A stretch of 64,000 nt of DNA from NCBI GenBank assembly GCA_000711775.1, contig ARYC01017979.1, forward strand, positions 1 through 64,000, given 5' to 3'. Position 1 is the first letter of the stretch; each line of letters begins with the position of its first letter. Positions 32,873 to 44,621 of this stretch are shown in pieces. The DNA comes from Oxytricha trifallax. Taxonomy: Eukaryota; Ciliophora; Spirotrichea; Sporadotrichida; Oxytrichidae. The notes beneath the pieces are model-generated. The model was not told the DNA's origin. It was given only the letters and a program-made list of their open reading frames with translations, and ran no database searches. The translations under genes and the position numbers were made by a program.

Positions 32873-33813
32873 TCAATAGTATTTTAAATGTAGGTTGTTG
32901 CCAAACGTTGTCCATCCCCTTCTTAAATTGTTTTTCCTGCCCAAAATCTCAAGATTGAGTCGATCTGGTGCAATCATTTATATGAATTCGTAAATTTTCT
33001 CTGGTTTAACCGAATGATCTCTCACTTAGTCAAAGAAGACTGATTTAGCTTTGTGAAATTGAACAATATTCTTGACATCTCCTTTTACCCCAATGATGAA
33101 GGACTCGTTAAAATGAGCTGTATATTTTCCCCACCCAGTGTGCAACACTCAAATTCTTTGTCAGTTTGACCCATTTACCTCGATCCACCTCCCTAAATCC
33201 ATTTTTCAGAATGAATTGTCTCGCTAGCTCCCTCTTCGAATTTACTATCCAAAGTATTATGATTCCGTCTTATTGTACTAAGTGTAAAGGCATGTCGAGG
33301 ATTTCTTTATCTGATAAGATTAGGTAAGGCAAATCTTGCTACAGTCTCCAAGGTGGATCAATCATTATTACCTCGTAGAGCTTATTGCTTCTATCCATTC
33401 AATCTTGTGCAATCATCTCCCAAATCTTCAAATCTCTCACATCTCCCTCAAATGCTTTAGGTTCTGTAAGGATTTTATACAATAATTTCTACTCTCTTTA
33501 TCTGATTATCTGGACATCTTATCATTTAGGTATTTCTATCAAAATTTCTGCAGGTCCCTTGAATCTACCATTTTTTCATCTATTTTTAATTATTTTTCTT
33601 TTTAATTCCTAAACTCTTGTTTATCTGAGCATTTTTGTTCATGCCTGAGGCGATCGTTGCTTCAAGTAAATCTTTTATTGCAAGATTAGCATTGCTTGTT
33701 TAAATTTAAATCATTTTGTCTTTCTATTTTGTGATCAACTTTATGTTTTTTGCTAAGATGTGTTCTTAATGATGGTCCATTATCGTAATGCTTTTTGCAG
33801 TATGGGCACAATC
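32873..33813 (-). pseudogene. Second C2H2 zinc finger-MT-A70 methyltransferase, decayed
   Basis: Same architecture as the gene at 19909-20888 but with the catalytic motif intact. Two N-terminal fingers (CPYCKKHYDNGPSLRTHLSK; CQSCNKRFT...DRLRHEQKC) precede an MT-A70 domain with EVIMIDPPWRLQQDLPYL, QDGIIILWIVNSKRELARQF, HTGWGKYTAHFNES, FIIGVKGDVK, VRDHSVKPEKIYEFIQM and LEILGRKNNLRRGWTTFGN. DPPW is the S-adenosylmethionine/adenine site of m6A writers. Breaks: TGA inside finger 2, TGA before MDRSNKLYEV, and frame changes near 33405-33480 and 33130. It is probably a dead germline copy, or an unassembled MDS set. Confidence 0.85.
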
Positions 33814-35270
33814 AATAAGATTTTTATTGAAAAAATTTCACATTGAGGATAGTTAACGACTACTGTCAGAAAGCTGTTTTATTCTTGTCAGAATGTGCTG
33901 TTTTATAAATAAAACTCATAACCCCTATATATAGATGACACATTTTGTGTTTTTACATGGTTGTATTAATGCATTTGATTATTGTCTATTAATGATTTGC
34001 GGAAAATGAAGTCTCATTAACATTTTGCGGATGCAAATCCATTTTAAGTATAAGAAAACTTTTAAACAAACAAGAGAAAGAGAAAGTTTTTTGATATGTT
34101 TAAAGTTCAAGTTAATAAGTTTAGTTATTAGTATATTAAGAATTATTAATAAAAAATGGTTATAATTAAAATCTCATAGAATATTAAATTTCTTCCATCG
34201 ATATAGTTTTAATTGCTTTATCTGTTCATCTTTAGTAAATAAAATGTTTTAGTATTTGTAATCCCGAATGGGAACTTTTGTTGTTCGGGAGAGACCATAG
34301 TCTAGAATATTTGAGCCATCCGCAAAATGTTATTAAGCCTTCAAAATTACATAAAATGTTACCAATTTTTTCTTACCCTTTATTTATCCAAGAGATAAGA
34401 TGCATGCACATCCTCTCTAAAGTAGGTAATTTCTGTGTATGGACTTGTTCTATTGTTCAACTGTCTCTCGCATATTTCATTTATTTTAAATTATTAAATT
34501 TTATTTTATACTATTTTAAACACTAATGCACCATCTCCTCCTTTAATTTTATTGAGAATAATTTAATTTATAAAGGCAGAATTAAAATGGGATTAAACTA
34601 TGGAGACATTGATCGAAGATAAACTACTTACTTATTAATATTCATAATTATTGGCTATTTAATAGTAAGTTAATAGTTTTTATATTTAATTAAAGGCAAT
34701 GAAGTTTTTCATCATCTTAGATTACATATGAATTTATAAATTTGACTTTTAAGGTGAAGATAAATTTAAGTTGTTCTATAAATGTGAAATTTATTCAGAC
34801 TTAGCATTTAACATTAGTCAGACTGCCATGTGGAGTAAGATAGTTTGCCTTATAGAATTTTTTACTAATTAAAGCCAATTAATTTATAAGGGTAACATTT
34901 TGCGAAGTTTTTGGGCCTTGGTTACTATTTGCGGAAACATAAATAAGATAAATAATCTAACAATTCTAGTGTGGAAGTCAATCTTAATCATGAGTAAGTG
35001 CATGGGTCTTTTTAGACAGTTTACTATTTCTCCTTTTCTAAATTATAATCAAAATCCAACTTTCACTTCGCTAATTCACAGAGTATACTTTTAATCGAAA
35101 TAAAGTCTTAAATTTTAATTAAGTCACAATAGTCGAGATAAGTATATATTTTATACTGATCTAATGAATTTCAGTGTAAAACTATTAAGTAAATTCATGA
35201 ATCTAATGCTATATCACAATACTTAAAACTTGCTTTATAATTATTAACAAATTATTTATACATATTTTAG
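33814..35270. other. Mostly non-coding; one weak ORF
   Basis: A plus-strand ciliate-code ORF spans about 34740-35301 (GEDKFKLFYKCEIYSDLAFN) with no recognised domain. The motif AACATTTTGCG recurs at about 34019 and 34891, with an inverse copy at about 34320. No reliable gene. Confidence 0.35.
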
Positions 35271-36016
35271 ATGGATAAAAAGGAGTCGCTGGGCATGACA
35301 TCAGAGAGTTATCAAACAAATTTCGATCAAAGAGTGTTTTGTTAACATATCTCAAGTATAATCGTAAATATTAGCATTTTAAAATTATATAGGAGGAAAC
35401 TTCCTCCCAGCTGATGACCACGTTACGACAAGATTTTTAAAAGAATTTTTCTGGCAGGAGAGAAAGACCTGCTTAAAGTGCTAATGTGATGGTCTTTAAC
35501 GTTCCCTACTACCCTGAACTTTCTGTCGAAAAAAAATTTAGCTAAATTCAGGATGACAGCGGACTAATTAGGTTCATGAATTATTATCCAGACTACAAGG
35601 TAATACCTGACAGTAAGTACTTCTATGGGGTGCTTGGAACTATTTGCCCAACTTATGTGGAGACATTGGTGAAGCACGTGAATAGACAAAGGAATATTAA
35701 AGAAGGGGAGGAAGAAGTGAAAGAAAAAAATTATATTAGGGACGATAATTTAAGAAACTTGAATCCGAGCCATTATTTTCTAGTAAGTATATTTTAAAAT
35801 AAATTTTAAGAGTCAAAGGGTAAGGCCTTGGCAATATTCAAGATGGGATCAAAGCCGAGAAGTCGCCGATAGAAGTATTATGAAATATCCTGCCCATTTG
35901 CTGACTTTAAGGCGCAGGTTTTGAATTATGATGATGCTAACAAGTAAGAATAAAACAGTATGATGATTCAGGAATAAAAGGGAAATAGGCACCCAGAGGA
36001 TGTAACCATGGAATGA
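35271..36016 (+). pseudogene. TBE-like 22-kD gene
   Basis: Starts MDKKESLGMTSESYQTNFDQ. Introns at 35356-35392 (37 nt) and 35783-35810 (28 nt) sit where the TBE 22-kD introns sit. Core motifs: FLKEFFWQERKT, VMVFNVPYYPELSVEKK, KYFYGVLGTICPTYVETLV, then ESKGKALAIFKMGSKPRSRR. A frame change near 35482 separates the first two, and a compensating shift must follow, because the spliced total is a multiple of three. Function unknown. Confidence 0.75.
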
Positions 36017-37041
36017 ATTTATGATTATATGAATATAATTAAGCAATCAAAGCTAGTTGCTATTGTTATTGTGCAAGATTGAGTATGCTTTGGATAAATG
36101 TCTATGATTTATTTTAACAATAATCTCTTTTTTAAACACTCAATGCATTTTTTCACAATGCTTAGATGCTAGAAGTTTGTCATTTTGTAGTCATTGGTCA
36201 CAACCATTTCTCTATATTTCCTTTTTACTTATACAAAGAACTCCTCTATGCAATTGAATTGGGATGAGTATGGGGCATTGAAGATGACTTGCCATCCTTA
36301 TTCTTTTATAAGTCTATTGACCTCTTTGTTGTGATGAGATCGTAAATTATCCCAGAAAATCACTACATTTTTTGAAAAATTTCTAACCCCCAGATATTCA
36401 ATGAATGCCAATATATCTTCCATTTTTATTGATTTGGTTTTGACTAAATAACCCTCAAGCCCATATTCTTCGCTTATGCCAGAGATTGCCATCGAATTTT
36501 ATATATTAAGGCCTTCATTTTTTGCTTTCTAGTTCTCTCCTTTTCAAGCCCAAGTTTTCTATGCTACTTTGTATGGTTTGAAAATGACCTCGTCTCTATA
36601 AATGACCTTCTTATTCTAATATATCATGTTCAGTAATTCCTTCATTTTTTCACATCTCTGCTGATTAATCTATCTTAACTTGTAATTTAAGAATCTGAAA
36701 GTGGAGCACATGCTCTTGAACTTAATTCCCTTTTATTTGTAAAGGAATACGAGTTAAGATGTTGTAAGTTGGATATTAGGAAAATTTCTATGGTACAATC
36801 TTGTGCGCATTTCAAGTGAATAGCCTTTCCATCGTTCAAGGAGACTTTAGTTTAAAAGGTATGTCTTTTACTCCAATGTCAACCTCTTCTACATCGTTGA
36901 GCGAGGCTATCTACTTTTAACTTCTTCACCTGCCCATTCTTTGCATACTCGTTTCACTTAATACAGTGAAACACCAAGAAAATGAGAGATATCCTTTTAA
37001 GTGGTGATAGGCTTACATCTAACTGGTTTTCTGAAGCTTCC
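35968..37041 (-). pseudogene. TBE-like DD34E transposase, one in-frame TGA
   Basis: Nearly complete transposase: helix-turn-helix (KDISHFLGVSLYQVKRV), LERWKGYSLEMRTRLYHRNF, first Asp in VIYRDEVIFKPY, GISEEYGLEGYLVKTKSIKM, second Asp in VVIFWDNLRSHHNK, Glu 34 residues later in NCIEEFFVQVKRKYRE. One TGA follows KTWA, and the start codon is unclear (TGA at 37042 upstream). The open frame overlaps the 3' end of the 22-kD-like gene by 49 bp, so the real stop may be earlier. Confidence 0.8.
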
Positions 37042-38267
37042 TCATCTGAGAAGTATTATATAGGAGGCTAGATCATGATATGAGATCTTTTTCTAGCTGC
37101 TGGACATTTTTATGAGAATATATGAATAAGTTTAATTAATTAATTAATTAATTAAAGTTCACACATTATTTCCATAGACTATTTAATTATAAGTTTCACT
37201 TTTAATAAAAAAGAGTAATAAAGATAAGTGACATAGGATATTCTCATTCAAAATAATAAAAGCAAGTCAATATTGAAAAAAGCTTTATAATTTAAATAGG
37301 AAATTAAAAATATTAAATAAATTTATATAATAAATTTTTGTTTTAATTTAATACAATAACACATGCTTAAAAAATAGGAATATATTTTATTAAAAAATAA
37401 TGTTTAGTTATTTTTATTTACATAATCGAATAATTTATTCTAAGAACTTCATCAAATAATTAATCAATGAATATTATTTTATAATATGTAATATTTTATT
37501 ATCCTTCACTTTTAATTTAACATTGAATTTATAGTTAATTATTTTTACTAAATCCATTTATAAATCTGAAGTAGCTTTTAGTAAATTTACATACCGAATT
37601 ATTTAAATTCTAAATATATGACTAATTATAAATAAAAGCATTCTTCATTCATTATTATTATTATTTTTTAAACTTTTGTTGATTTTGATATTATTATATT
37701 TAAAATTGGCGCAAGTGATAAATTTTATATTTTACCATAAGAGCCTATTTCTTATATATTCAATTATATATATTAATTTCTCATTATTTTGATTTACATT
37801 TTTATTTAAATATGTATAGACTTTATTACCTTAATTAAATTAAATTTATTCATTTTTATAGATCCTAGTTAAATTATTAATTTTATACTATAAAAATTAT
37901 ATTATAAAAATTTGATAAATTAAATAGAAAATTATTTTCAAATTACTAATGTTTAATATAAGGAATAAATTTAACTTAATTTTAAATAAAAACAAACTTC
38001 ATTTTATTCCAATTTATAAATTAATTAACTTCAAGATATGAATTAGAAATATGAATATAAAACATGCGATTAAGTGGCAAAAATAATTTATTAAAAATGG
38101 CTAAAATAGCAAATATCTAATATTCTTAACTAATTCAAGCATTTTTCTAATATTTAATGTTAATAATATTATAAATAAAGTATAATATATGTTTCTTTGT
38201 ATTTAAGGATTTTTATATTCCCAATTTTTAAAAAATTTTGACTGATTGTGTAAAGGTCAAGCTTTCT
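37042..38267. other. AT-rich non-coding DNA
   Basis: Includes a TAAT microsatellite near 37135-37155. No gene or inverted repeat recognised. Confidence 0.45.
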
Positions 38268-38431
38268 TCAAATTCTTTCAAGTTTATCTAAATCTAACTT
38301 TTTTACGTAATGATGTTTGCTTCCTTTCATTTGGGCTCTCCTAAAACGATGCATTAGCCCCATCTTCCTTGTTCTTATTGTTATGTCTTGATTTATGTCC
38401 TCCATTACCCGTTTCTCTTCCTAGAGTTTTA
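38268..38431 (-). CDS. Short C-terminal coding fragment, unrecognised
   Basis: The minus strand reads MEDINQDITIRTRKMGLMHR then AQMKGSKHHYVKKLDLDK and stops at TGA 38268. It is basic, protein-like and GC-richer than its surroundings, so an isolated MDS or exon is plausible. Confidence 0.35.
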
Positions 38432-38808
38432 CATTAAAATAGTTTATAGATTTCTTTCAATTAGAGTCAAAATCTTATTGTTTATAATTAATTTCTTTCA
38501 TAAATTTTATTATTTTTTTTGCAAAAATGACTTTAAAAATTAAAAATTTCTTGGAAGTGCTATAAATTTCGAGTTGACTCATCATTTAAAATCCCACAAT
38601 CCCTTAATGAAGTTTATGAGTGCTTTGATTTGTAGGGAATTTGATAGGGGTTGGGGTTATTAATAGGTTTTAATGTGAATTTATAGTGAATGTATTAATA
38701 TAATCACTCAAAATGGATCATGTTGGAGTGGTCTGAAGTTTATTTTACTTAACCACAACTCTATCTTCTCTAATGTTATGTCTGATATAGAGTTTGGTTT
38801 TAATATTA

Positions 38809-39224
38809 TTGTAGAAATACATTTGAATTTGGAAAATTAATTATAATTAATATTAATAATAATTATTCAAAATCTTGGCAGTTAAAGTTGTCCAATTTAA
38901 ACGATTTAGTGCTTATTCGATAGAGAATTCAAAATTAGCTGGACTTTATTATTGGTGGTACTATTTTATCGAATCACTAGAGCGAGGTAACTTAACTTTA
39001 ATGTGAGGGCATAATTTAATGAATTTAGATGTATTCAATTAAAGTCAGGTTATCTCGCTCCCTCAATGCGATAAAATAGTACTGCCAATAATAAAGTCCA
39101 GCTAATTTTGAATTCAAAAAATGAGTCTAAGATCGTTTAAATTGGCCAACTTTAACTGCCACGATTTTGATTTATTATTAATTTAATTATAATTAATTTT
39201 CCAAATTCAAATGTATTTCTACAA
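38809..39224. mobile_element. MITE within TBE 57-kD gene
   Basis: Inverted arms of about 190 bp starting TTGTAGAAATACATTTGAAT with little loop; flanked by TATT on both sides. Non-coding. Confidence 0.82.
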
Positions 39225-40450
39225 TATTGATCCTCCATTTATTTTAATGATTGAGAGACTCTGGTTTTGGGATACCTCCATGTGCTTGGAATTCTTTTTG
39301 ATTACAGTCACATGAAAACTGTTCCAGATTTATTCTTGAATCCAAATTCCAGGATGAATCTGGATTTCCAGAATTAAAACTGGAATTCCATTTTAATTCT
39401 GGAATTACTGTTAATATTTTATTTATGTTAGAATATATTATTAATAAAAATATGACTATTTGATTTTCGTATTTTTTATTTTAAAGTAAAATTATAATAA
39501 TTTTCATTTTATTGCTCTCTGTAATAAATAAATAACCTAAAAGTTATTCTACTATGAAAAAAAGTTTAAATATTATAAGATTTTTAATTTAAATAATTAT
39601 GTACAAAAATCAAACTCCTCGGAGTGAGTAAAATTATCATTTATATCAAGTAAATACTAATATTAATCTTCTCAATATAAATAAATTCATGTAATTGTTA
39701 AAATATAATCATGACATATAATAAGGAATCTTAATTTATCATAAGAAACTGTGTTAATGAACGTGAAAACTATAGGTCAGAAGTGGTTCTTATAATTCTT
39801 ATAGATAATAAATGCATTTTTCATTAAAATATGAAGTAAATAAGAAGACTCACATATTAAAATTTCTATTTTAAAAAAACTGCCTGACTCCTGGCTCCGA
39901 AATCCTCTTGCCTGACTTCTGGCTCCGACTATAATCATTTTATAACAATAGAGTAATGTTAATATAAAGCAAAATTATACTTGCATTAATCGTACTTTTT
40001 AACATATGAAAAGCTTTAGAATCCATTATCATTAAGTCTTCTTTATTATAAATAAATTATACTTACTTTATTATTAAGAATTAAAATCTGATCAGTATAT
40101 AGTCTGATTCTATACTAATGAAATACAATCAGGCTATATCCAATAGGCTCATGTATTAAAACTTTGAATCAGAATTTAAGTAAGTTTTCATTATTTATAA
40201 AAAAGTTTCATAATTTTTATATAAAAGAATTTAAAAATGGGAAGAATGATTTATATGATATGATAAATACACTTTGAGATATATATCTAGATAGTTATGT
40301 ACTTGAGAAACCCCAAACCCCTTTATTTTATTGATAGTTTTAAAAAATTAGTTTAGTACTATATTTAAAAAGTGCGTAAGTAGGCATGATAGTTATTCAA
40401 GCATGTCATTGATCATTTTGATGTGCTATTATGCTTAAGTAATTGTGATG

Positions 40451-41075
40451 CTATAGGTTACAGCTCTGAATGGTGACCCCCCTTAGACAGTAATCTAATC
40501 CAGGATGATAAGAAATACACGACAGTACTAATGGCTTCAATAGTGGCAACACTGGGCCAGTAATACCAGCGGGGAGCCCTGCAGGAATGGGTGCAGTGGA
40601 AGAGGAGGTGGAGCCATTGACATATTTGCCATTTACTGTAACACCATTACAACAATCATCATCACATGGCTGCAATAAAATCCCAGTGGTCTTGTATGGT
40701 CCAACAATCCTGTGACCGTCTCTTGCAATACCGACATTACTTGTGACTCTATGGGCAGTTGGGAGGATGGTGTTAGCGTATGTCAAATAGTCCTTGGTGC
40801 ATTGGGTGTTGGAAGAGCATGATGTAGTAACTCCATTTTCGTTGAGACTGTTGGTATAAGCGCAGGGACTGAATGAGTATTAGTGATAAAAAGTCTAATA
40901 TTCGCTGCATCCTAAACATTAATCAACTTCGACACTCTTGGAATATGAGACTGCTCCCATTGGTGCGAAGATATCGTTTAAGTGGTCCGAAGTGCCAGAG
41001 TGGATGGGAACCCCATTGGTTGAGATGCCAACGAGTGCAGCGCGCATGGTATATTACTCTAAAATTCCTCTTCTC
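40451..41075 (-). pseudogene. YHYH-domain protein fragment
   Basis: Reads VGISTNGVPIHSGTS, VEVDQCLGCSEYQTFYHQYS, SPCAYTNSLNENGVTTSCSS, TSNVGIARDGHRIVGPYKTT, LQPCDDDCCNGVTVNGKY. The VGI(A).DGH.I.GPY and LQPCD..CNG motifs belong to the YHYH family of secreted or surface proteins found in protists and bacteria. The His-Tyr signature is partly degraded (FYHQYS). The region C-terminal to VNGKY changes frame, and the N-terminus is lost. Base composition is much more GC-rich than the flanks, consistent with capture from a macronuclear-type gene. Confidence 0.7.
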
Positions 41076-41476
41076 CCCCATTAGTAAGAGCACCCCATCT
41101 TATTGAACACCTTTAGTATAGTTAAAGAATCTGCAATAGCGTCCTACACAGCAAGAGAGAGGAAAAAAAGCGGGGTAGAGAGGAAAGGTCCAGCAGGCTA
41201 GAGAGATTCGCAGGTTTAAGATTAATTTGATCAGCTTCATCGTTACAATTACCAAGGAAATGTGCCCAAAGGCACTCGCTCAATGCCATAGGGTGGTCGG
41301 CAAAATAAAGAGGCCTAGATATCTCGGCCCCTGGAGTAGATGTCTGAGTCGGAGATTCCCTTTCCGCAGATTAAAACATGGAGAATCGCGTGGTGCTCCT
41401 GGCCGCCCCTCAGTCGAGCTTAAGCCCCTTACTTCGTTTGCAATACTGCTTTCGGAAAATGCCTAGATTCACTTAG

Positions 41477-41995
41477 TTGACGAGAGTGAACTCAAGGACG
41501 ACATTCATTGCGGTACTTACGATGGTCCACTAATTGACTATTACAACAAAGCCAGCGTTGGGTTTTCATTAAAAATTGATGCTGCAGTCACACACTTTGA
41601 GCATTGCACAAAAAATCCAGCATATGACTACACATTGAGCAGAGAAGCAATATTCAGCAACTTTAAGAATTTAATCAGACAGGTAAATACAGAATATTGA
41701 AGCAATCAAGCGACTTTGATGGCTTCTTCCTCACTTTGAGGACACTAAAATTTGGATCAGAGAGCTTAATCTTAAGAACATCGTTGCATGGAAATCATGG
41801 CCAGTTGGCGATTAAACATCAGGATACGTGATTGAATACGAAGCAGACAATTTAACTTTTGCCACAATCATGGTGCTGGTCATATGCCCCCACAATGGAA
41901 GAGAAAGGAGACCCATCATGTTATCTTCACATTCCTTGCAGTTAGACACCTTTGAAGAATTATCACAAACAATCAGATACTATGATAATCTATCC
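41477..41995 (+). pseudogene. Captured coding fragment, unrecognised
   Basis: The plus strand reads ESELKDDIHCGTYDGPLIDY, AAVTHFEHCTKNPAYDYTLS to a TGA at 41698. After a break, coding-like sequence continues (EDTKIWIRELNLKNIVAWKS, YVIEYEADNLTFATIMVLV). Codon use and GC content match an expressed gene. No family recognised. Confidence 0.45.
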
Positions 41996-43009
41996 ATTTC
42001 AATTTAATCAATTTAAGTCTTCTCCCTATTCTTCAAATTCTTTTACGTTAAACTTATACTCTTACTCTTAATGTTAAAATGAAACTAAATAACAACTTTT
42101 CATTAAAAAATAGTAAAAATGGAGAATTTAGCTTAGTTTTTTTCTAAATTATACTATTATTTAAATTTATTACAAGGCATTCATCTATCTTCATTATAAG
42201 ATGGAACCTTAAAGGATTTATTTTTTGTTTATCATAGTTTATAATTTAAGAATTTAACAGCTTATCCTCAATATATTATGATTATAACTTATAGGTTTCT
42301 CAAGGCATATACATAGCAGTGCATTTGACCAAAAATATTTTCCTATTATATGTCATGATTACCAGTCTACATTAACTAACACGAATTATATTTATTATTA
42401 ATTTAATAAATTATGTTTTCTTAATTTCTAATGTATTCATACAATAGTAATCGTTGTAAAATTATAATTATGTTACAATTAAATATGAATTTGAATATTT
42501 ATGGTAAAAGAAATTTATATTTTTGCTTTTTAAGTAAATATTTGAATTATACGATGTATAACTATTTAAATATATTTTTTATATAAAATAATTATATTTT
42601 ATTAAACGAACTTTTTGTTCCAGTTTTAATTCTGGAATTCCAGGTATTAATTTTACAGTCCTGGAATTTAAAAAAATTCCAGGTATGTGGGGGGTATCCC
42701 TGGTTTTGTCTTTAAATTACTTGATTCTTTGCTTATCATCTTTCTCACACTTATAGAATAGTAATCGTTGCGAGGCATATCGCACTCTATTATTATTGCT
42801 GCCAAAGCCCTCACATCCAATTGATAGTCTTCTCTTTCAGTATAATAGCCTGTAGTTCCCATAACATCCTAGCCTTGATACTTCCACCCTAAATGCTCTG
42901 TTGAAGTCTATAATTGTCACTCTTATATGTGAGAAGTTTATCATAATAATCTCAAGCTTCAAATCTCTATAAACAAAGCCTAACTTATGTAGCTCTTTTA
43001 TACCTTCTA

Positions 43010-43852
43010 AGTAGTTTGCTTTGATAAGGTATAATTTTTTTGTAGTAAGTGAAAATTTATATGAAATACAGATACAGACTTATATAGAGAAATTTGCATT
43101 TAAGAACAAGAAGCAATTAAGAATGAAAAGCAGTATAAAGGGAACCTTTACAGCTATATCTGCAGATTCTTATTATAAAACGATGCCAGATATTTTCCCT
43201 ATCTTAGTTCAGCTTAGGGTAGCTTAGGTCCGCTTAGGTCAGCTTAGGATTTGCATTTATTAATCGCCGCAAAATTATTTTTGCATCAGATCAGCATTCT
43301 TAATTTATAGGCCTCTCTAAGCCTTATAATCTCCATTTATGTTAATTCTTAATTATAATAATTATTATTAATTAAACTTTAAAAAGTTTAATTCAAAAGT
43401 TAAATAATTTATGGTTAATTAAAATTCTCTATAGAGATTTTTTTTTAATAAGGTCCATATTTTAATTTTAATAATTTAAAAAAATGAAAGCCTAATAATA
43501 ATTATTATAATTAAGAATTAACATAAATGGAGATTATAAGGCTTAGAGAGGCCTATAAATTAAGAATGCTGATCTGATGCAAAAAAATTTTGCGGCGATT
43601 AATAAATGCAAATCCTAAGCTGACCTAAGCGGACCTAAGCTACCCTAAGCTGAACTAAGATAGGGAAAATATCTGGCATCGTTTTATAATAAGAATCTGC
43701 AGATATAGCTGTAAAGGTTCCCTATATATTGCTTTTCATTCTTAATTGCTTCTTGTTCTTAAATGCAAATTTCTCTATATAAGTCTGTATCTGTATTTCA
43801 TATAAATTTTCACTTACTACAAAAAAATTAAACCTTATCAAAGCAAACTACT
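43010..43852. mobile_element. 843-bp fold-back MITE with TA target duplication
   Basis: Arms of about 400 bp starting AGTAGTTTGCTTTGATAAGG, TA on both sides (43008-43009 and 43853-43854), which is the Tc1/mariner-type signature. Inserted in the kinase domain of the TBE 57-kD gene. Contains a short tandem repeat of GCTTAGGT-like units at about 43207-43240 and its mirror. Confidence 0.88.
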
Positions 43853-44621
43853 TATAATTCCTTTGATTTAGTGGTTAAATCTCTGAGGGTCATTCCATAG
43901 AGTAGGAGTCTGAAAACTACATGATCCTTTGCAAGGAGAACAGCATCTATCTTGATTAAGTAACTACACTCTTAAATTTTGCTTGAGTGAGTACTTGATA
44001 CACATTTGTTAACTCCATCTAATATTTATCATCATTTAAGAGATAGTTGATGGGATACACCTTGTATGCGTATTGATGATCATTGATAACTTTCTTATCA
44101 AAAGAGTATTCTAATATAACATAGTTTTCAAATGAAGTTTCTAGGTCAATTTAGGCAAGAACAGGAATCTTTTTATATTGAATTTTAATCATGATCTTTG
44201 TGATTTCGGATGCTAGTAGGTTGTGTGATTTCCTCACATATTATGATTCACTAGCTTGCTCGAGCTCTACCGCTAGAAGATTCTCTTGCTTTTTTTTGTT
44301 TAGTAGCATCAATTCATCTTCATACTTTTCAATCTCTAAATCTTTCTTATGGCTTTTAAATGATGCTTTCTTAAATCTCTTGTATGAGCATACTGCTTAT
44401 GACACCTCGAAGCAGTCATACTTTCCATCTATTTTATTATTCTTTAAGTAAACAGTTGGCTTGGCTTCTCTATGCTCTTTCATATGCCTATACCAACTAG
44501 ATTTATGAGCGAAGTCTCTCTCACACTTCTCACAAAAGTATACTTCTACTTCTTCAGTTTGTATAGGCATTTCATTAATACCTTTCTCCTCCTCTCTGTC
44601 TCCCACACACTTGTTTGCCAT

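Larger units (their letters stand above)
35271..37041. mobile_element. TBE-like element, second lineage, without telomeric ends
   Basis: A 22-kD-like gene (+) converges on a DD34E transposase (-), as in TBEs. No 57-kD homologue is adjacent and no C4A4 terminus is visible on either side (checked about 34.2-35.2 and 37.0-38.2 kb). Sequence motifs are closer to the element at 1-1965 than to the canonical TBEs, suggesting one non-telomeric lineage. Confidence 0.7.
39269..42700. mobile_element. 3.4-kb inverted-repeat element carrying host-gene fragments
   Basis: Ends GGGATACC...GGTATCCC with further CTGGAATTCCAG-type repeats just inside both ends. It is flanked by a 7-bp direct repeat TGGTTTT (39262-39268 and 42701-42707; eight bp if the adjoining C is counted). 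Inserted in the TBE 57-kD gene. No transposase is visible. The GC-richer core (about 40440-41990) holds a YHYH-domain gene fragment on the minus strand and another coding fragment on the plus strand, a Pack-type arrangement. Confidence 0.75.
38708..44621 (-). pseudogene. TBE 57-kD zinc finger-kinase, split by three insertions
   Basis: Starts MANKCVGDREEEKGINEMPI at 44621. Finger 1 is YFCEKCERDFAHKSSWYRHM; finger 2 (YDCFEVSQAVCSYKRF) has degenerated. The kinase part continues QYAYKVYPINYLLND to 43853, resumes after the MITE at 43009 (IKELHKLGFVYRDLKLEIIM; IIDFNRAF) to 42708, then after the 3.4-kb element at 39262, and after a second MITE ends ITLEKIELWLSKINF at 38708. HRD is YRD. Frame changes occur near 43930 and 42870. 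A clear fossil, unlike its two sister genes in the same element. Confidence 0.88.

Noticed and set aside
40311..40326. AAACCCCAAACCCC, telomere-like
   Set aside because: Only three A between C blocks and no TBE terminal sequence follows; chance or heavily decayed.
40873..41466. Two plus-strand ORFs over the GC-rich island
   Set aside because: They are antisense shadows of the YHYH-domain fragment and its upstream region.
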